Shown: one piece after another, positions 62,901 through 64,000 of the stretch | Layout of the letters: every line of letters starts with the position of its first letter | Numbering within the stretch: the first letter of the stretch is position 1 | Translations under genes and position numbers: made by a program | The notes under the pieces: generated by a model | Database searches by the model: none | Told to the model about the DNA's origin: nothing | Seen by the model: the letters and a program-made list of their open reading frames with translations, nothing else | Origin: JBFMHP01 sp964557295 | Lineage (GTDB): Bacteria > Pseudomonadota > Gammaproteobacteria > RBG-16-57-12 | Direction: 5' to 3' | Assembly: GCA_964557295.1 (NCBI GenBank) | Contig: CAZKZP010000008.1 | Location: 22,834-86,833, forward strand | DNA: 64,000 bases

Positions 62901-63950
62901 TCAGTCCGCGCTCAGGCCGTTTCGCTCAGGATCATAGAGCACATAGCGATTGCGCCCCTGCTCCTTCGCCTGGTAGAGGGCCTTGTCGGCCATTTCAACC
63001 ACATCCAACGGCTCCAACTCATCCCTGGCGTTGACCATGGCCACCCCGATGCTGATGGTGACATGATCAGCGGCGGCTGAGTGCGCGTGGGGGATATTCT
63101 CCTGCTCGACACTCCGGCGCATCTCCTCGGCGATGATCGCCGCGCCCGCCAGTTCCGTATCCGGCAATACCGCCACGAATTCCTCGCCTCCGTAACGCGC
63201 GAAGAAATCGCCCGGACGCTTGATGATCCTGCTGATCGCACGCGCCACCCGCCGCAGGCAGTCATCCCCGCCCTGATGTCCGTAGCTGTCGTTGTATCTT
63301 TTGAAATAGTCGATGTCCAACAGGATGACGGATATGGCGGAATGATCGCGCGAGGCGCGCTTCCACTCCTGCTGCAACACCTCATCGAAATGCCGGCGGT
63401 TGGCGACGCCCGTGAGCCCATCGAGCACCGACAAGCGTTGCAGCACCGCGTTGCTTTCCTCGAGCTTGCGGCGCAACTCCTGCAGCGCCTTGAAGGCCTC
63501 ATCGCGTTGCTTCTGCAAGAGATAGCTGCGGGAATGCGCGCGGATGCGCGCGATCAGCTCGATTCGATCCGGCAGCTTCACGAGGTAATCATTCGCACCG
63601 TTGGTGAAGGCCTGGCTCTTGTCCATCGGGTCCTCGCGGCTGGACAAGACGATCACCGGCACATTGGCCGTGGCGGGATTGTTGCGGTAGAAACGCAGCA
63701 GCGTATAACCATCGACATCCGGCATGATGAGATCCTGCAAGATGACGGTCGGCTGGATACGGCTAGCCGTCTGCACCGCCACGGCAGGATCGGCGCAATA
63801 ATGAAACTCGATGTCCGACTCCGTGGCCAGCATGCGGCGAATGGCCTCGGCCACCATCTTCTGATCATCGATCAGCAAGACGACCGTTTTCTGGTACTCG
63901 GCCAGTTCCTCGATCGGCCGGTTGTCTAGACCGCCGTCTTGATCACTCAT
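62901..63950 (-). CDS. Response regulator diguanylate cyclase (WspR/PleD-like)
   Basis: The 349-aa protein has an intact receiver domain with acid pair Asp28/Asp29, phospho-acceptor Asp73 (ILQDLIMPDVDG) and Lys125, a coiled-coil linker (about 145-175) and a GGDEF domain with RYGGEEF. An RPGD inhibitory site lies five residues before it. Phosphorylation should activate dimerisation and c-di-GMP synthesis. A GAGAGG ribosome-binding site precedes the ATG. The cognate kinase is not visible. It converges with the cytochrome gene. Confidence 0.95.
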   Translation of the reverse strand: MSDQDGGLDNRPIEELAEYQKTVVLLIDDQKMVAEAIRRMLATESDIEFHYCADPAVAVQTASRIQPTVILQDLIMPDVDGYTLLRFYRNNPATANVPVIVLSSREDPMDKSQAFTNGANDYLVKLPDRIELIARIRAHSRSYLLQKQRDEAFKALQELRRKLEESNAVLQRLSVLDGLTGVANRRHFDEVLQQEWKRASRDHSAISVILLDIDYFKRYNDSYGHQGGDDCLRRVARAISRIIKRPGDFFARYGGEEFVAVLPDTELAGAAIIAEEMRRSVEQENIPHAHSAAADHVTISIGVAMVNARDELEPLDVVEMADKALYQAKEQGRNRYVLYDPERNGLSAD

Positions 63951-63963
63951 CGCCTCTCACCAT

Positions 63964-64000
63964 GTCACTTTGTCTGCGGTTCATGCGCAGACAAAGTGAC
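63964..64000. repeat. Perfect 15-bp inverted repeat at the window edge
   Basis: GTCACTTTGTCTGCG and CGCAGACAAAGTGAC are perfect reverse complements with a 7-base loop (GTTCATG). It lies 13 bp before the GGDEF start on the minus strand, in its leader, and ends exactly at the last base of the window. It may be a terminator or operator of the neighbouring sequence, or an artefact of a contig end. Confidence 0.6.

Overview
The window looks like a chromosomal segment of a free-living, GC-rich gammaproteobacterium outside the enterics. The evidence is gene order: iscR-iscS-iscU-iscA-hscB-hscA-fdx-iscX-ndk-rlmN-(pilF)-rodZ-ispG-hisS-yfgM-bamB-der, with trmJ and suhB upstream. A second diagnostic block is dnaQ-rnhA-methyltransferase divergent from gloB-mltD, and mutS is followed by fdxA. 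Genus cannot be assigned from sequence alone. A run of 10 N shows this is a draft scaffold.

Layout. (1) 1-15604: most of a type VI secretion (T6SS) locus. tagH-tssJ-tssK runs leftwards and tssA-B-C-C2-E-F-G-(lipoprotein)-H runs rightwards from a divergent promoter region. There are two tandem sheath paralogues; hcp, vgrG, tssL and tssM are not in view. (2) 15657-20710: four overlapping genes for three TPR-rich envelope proteins and a small exported protein. (3) 20731-22986: a GspE/PilB-type ATPase. (4) 23073-38846 (minus): the long housekeeping and Fe-S block, headed by iscR with a sigma70-like promoter and a likely IscR operator, and carrying a second cysteine desulfurase. (5) 39002-41528: cysE, trmJ and divergent suhB. 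(6) 41592-46961: a candidate 51-aa gene, a MITE-like repeat, pilU, a rhodanese, mutS and fdxA. (7) 47327-51875: dnaQ, rnhA and a methyltransferase facing gloB-mltD. (8) 52191-63950: two diguanylate cyclases (one with a degenerate receiver), an aminotransferase, a glutamine cyclotransferase, an uncharacterised pair (membrane coiled-coil protein plus VWA protein), pepN and a three-haem cytochrome.

How the genes work together. Region 1 builds a contractile injection machine: TssB/C sheath, TssE/F/G/K baseplate, TssJ outer-membrane anchor, TssH recycling ATPase, TagH phospho-threonine sensor and TssA assembly factor. Regions 2 and 8 encode envelope machinery whose partners are mostly unknown. Type IV pilus functions are scattered (pilF, pilU, a PilB-like ATPase). 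Region 4 couples Fe-S assembly to consumers made nearby (IspG, RlmN, ferredoxins).

The most interesting non-standard signals are the VWA/coiled-coil membrane pair at 55369-58531, the TPR cluster behind tssH, a MITE-like repeat that appears to supply the tssG stop codon, the tandem sheath paralogues, a BamB without a lipidation cysteine, and a three-haem cytochrome whose domains are joined by a TonB-like Pro/Lys linker.
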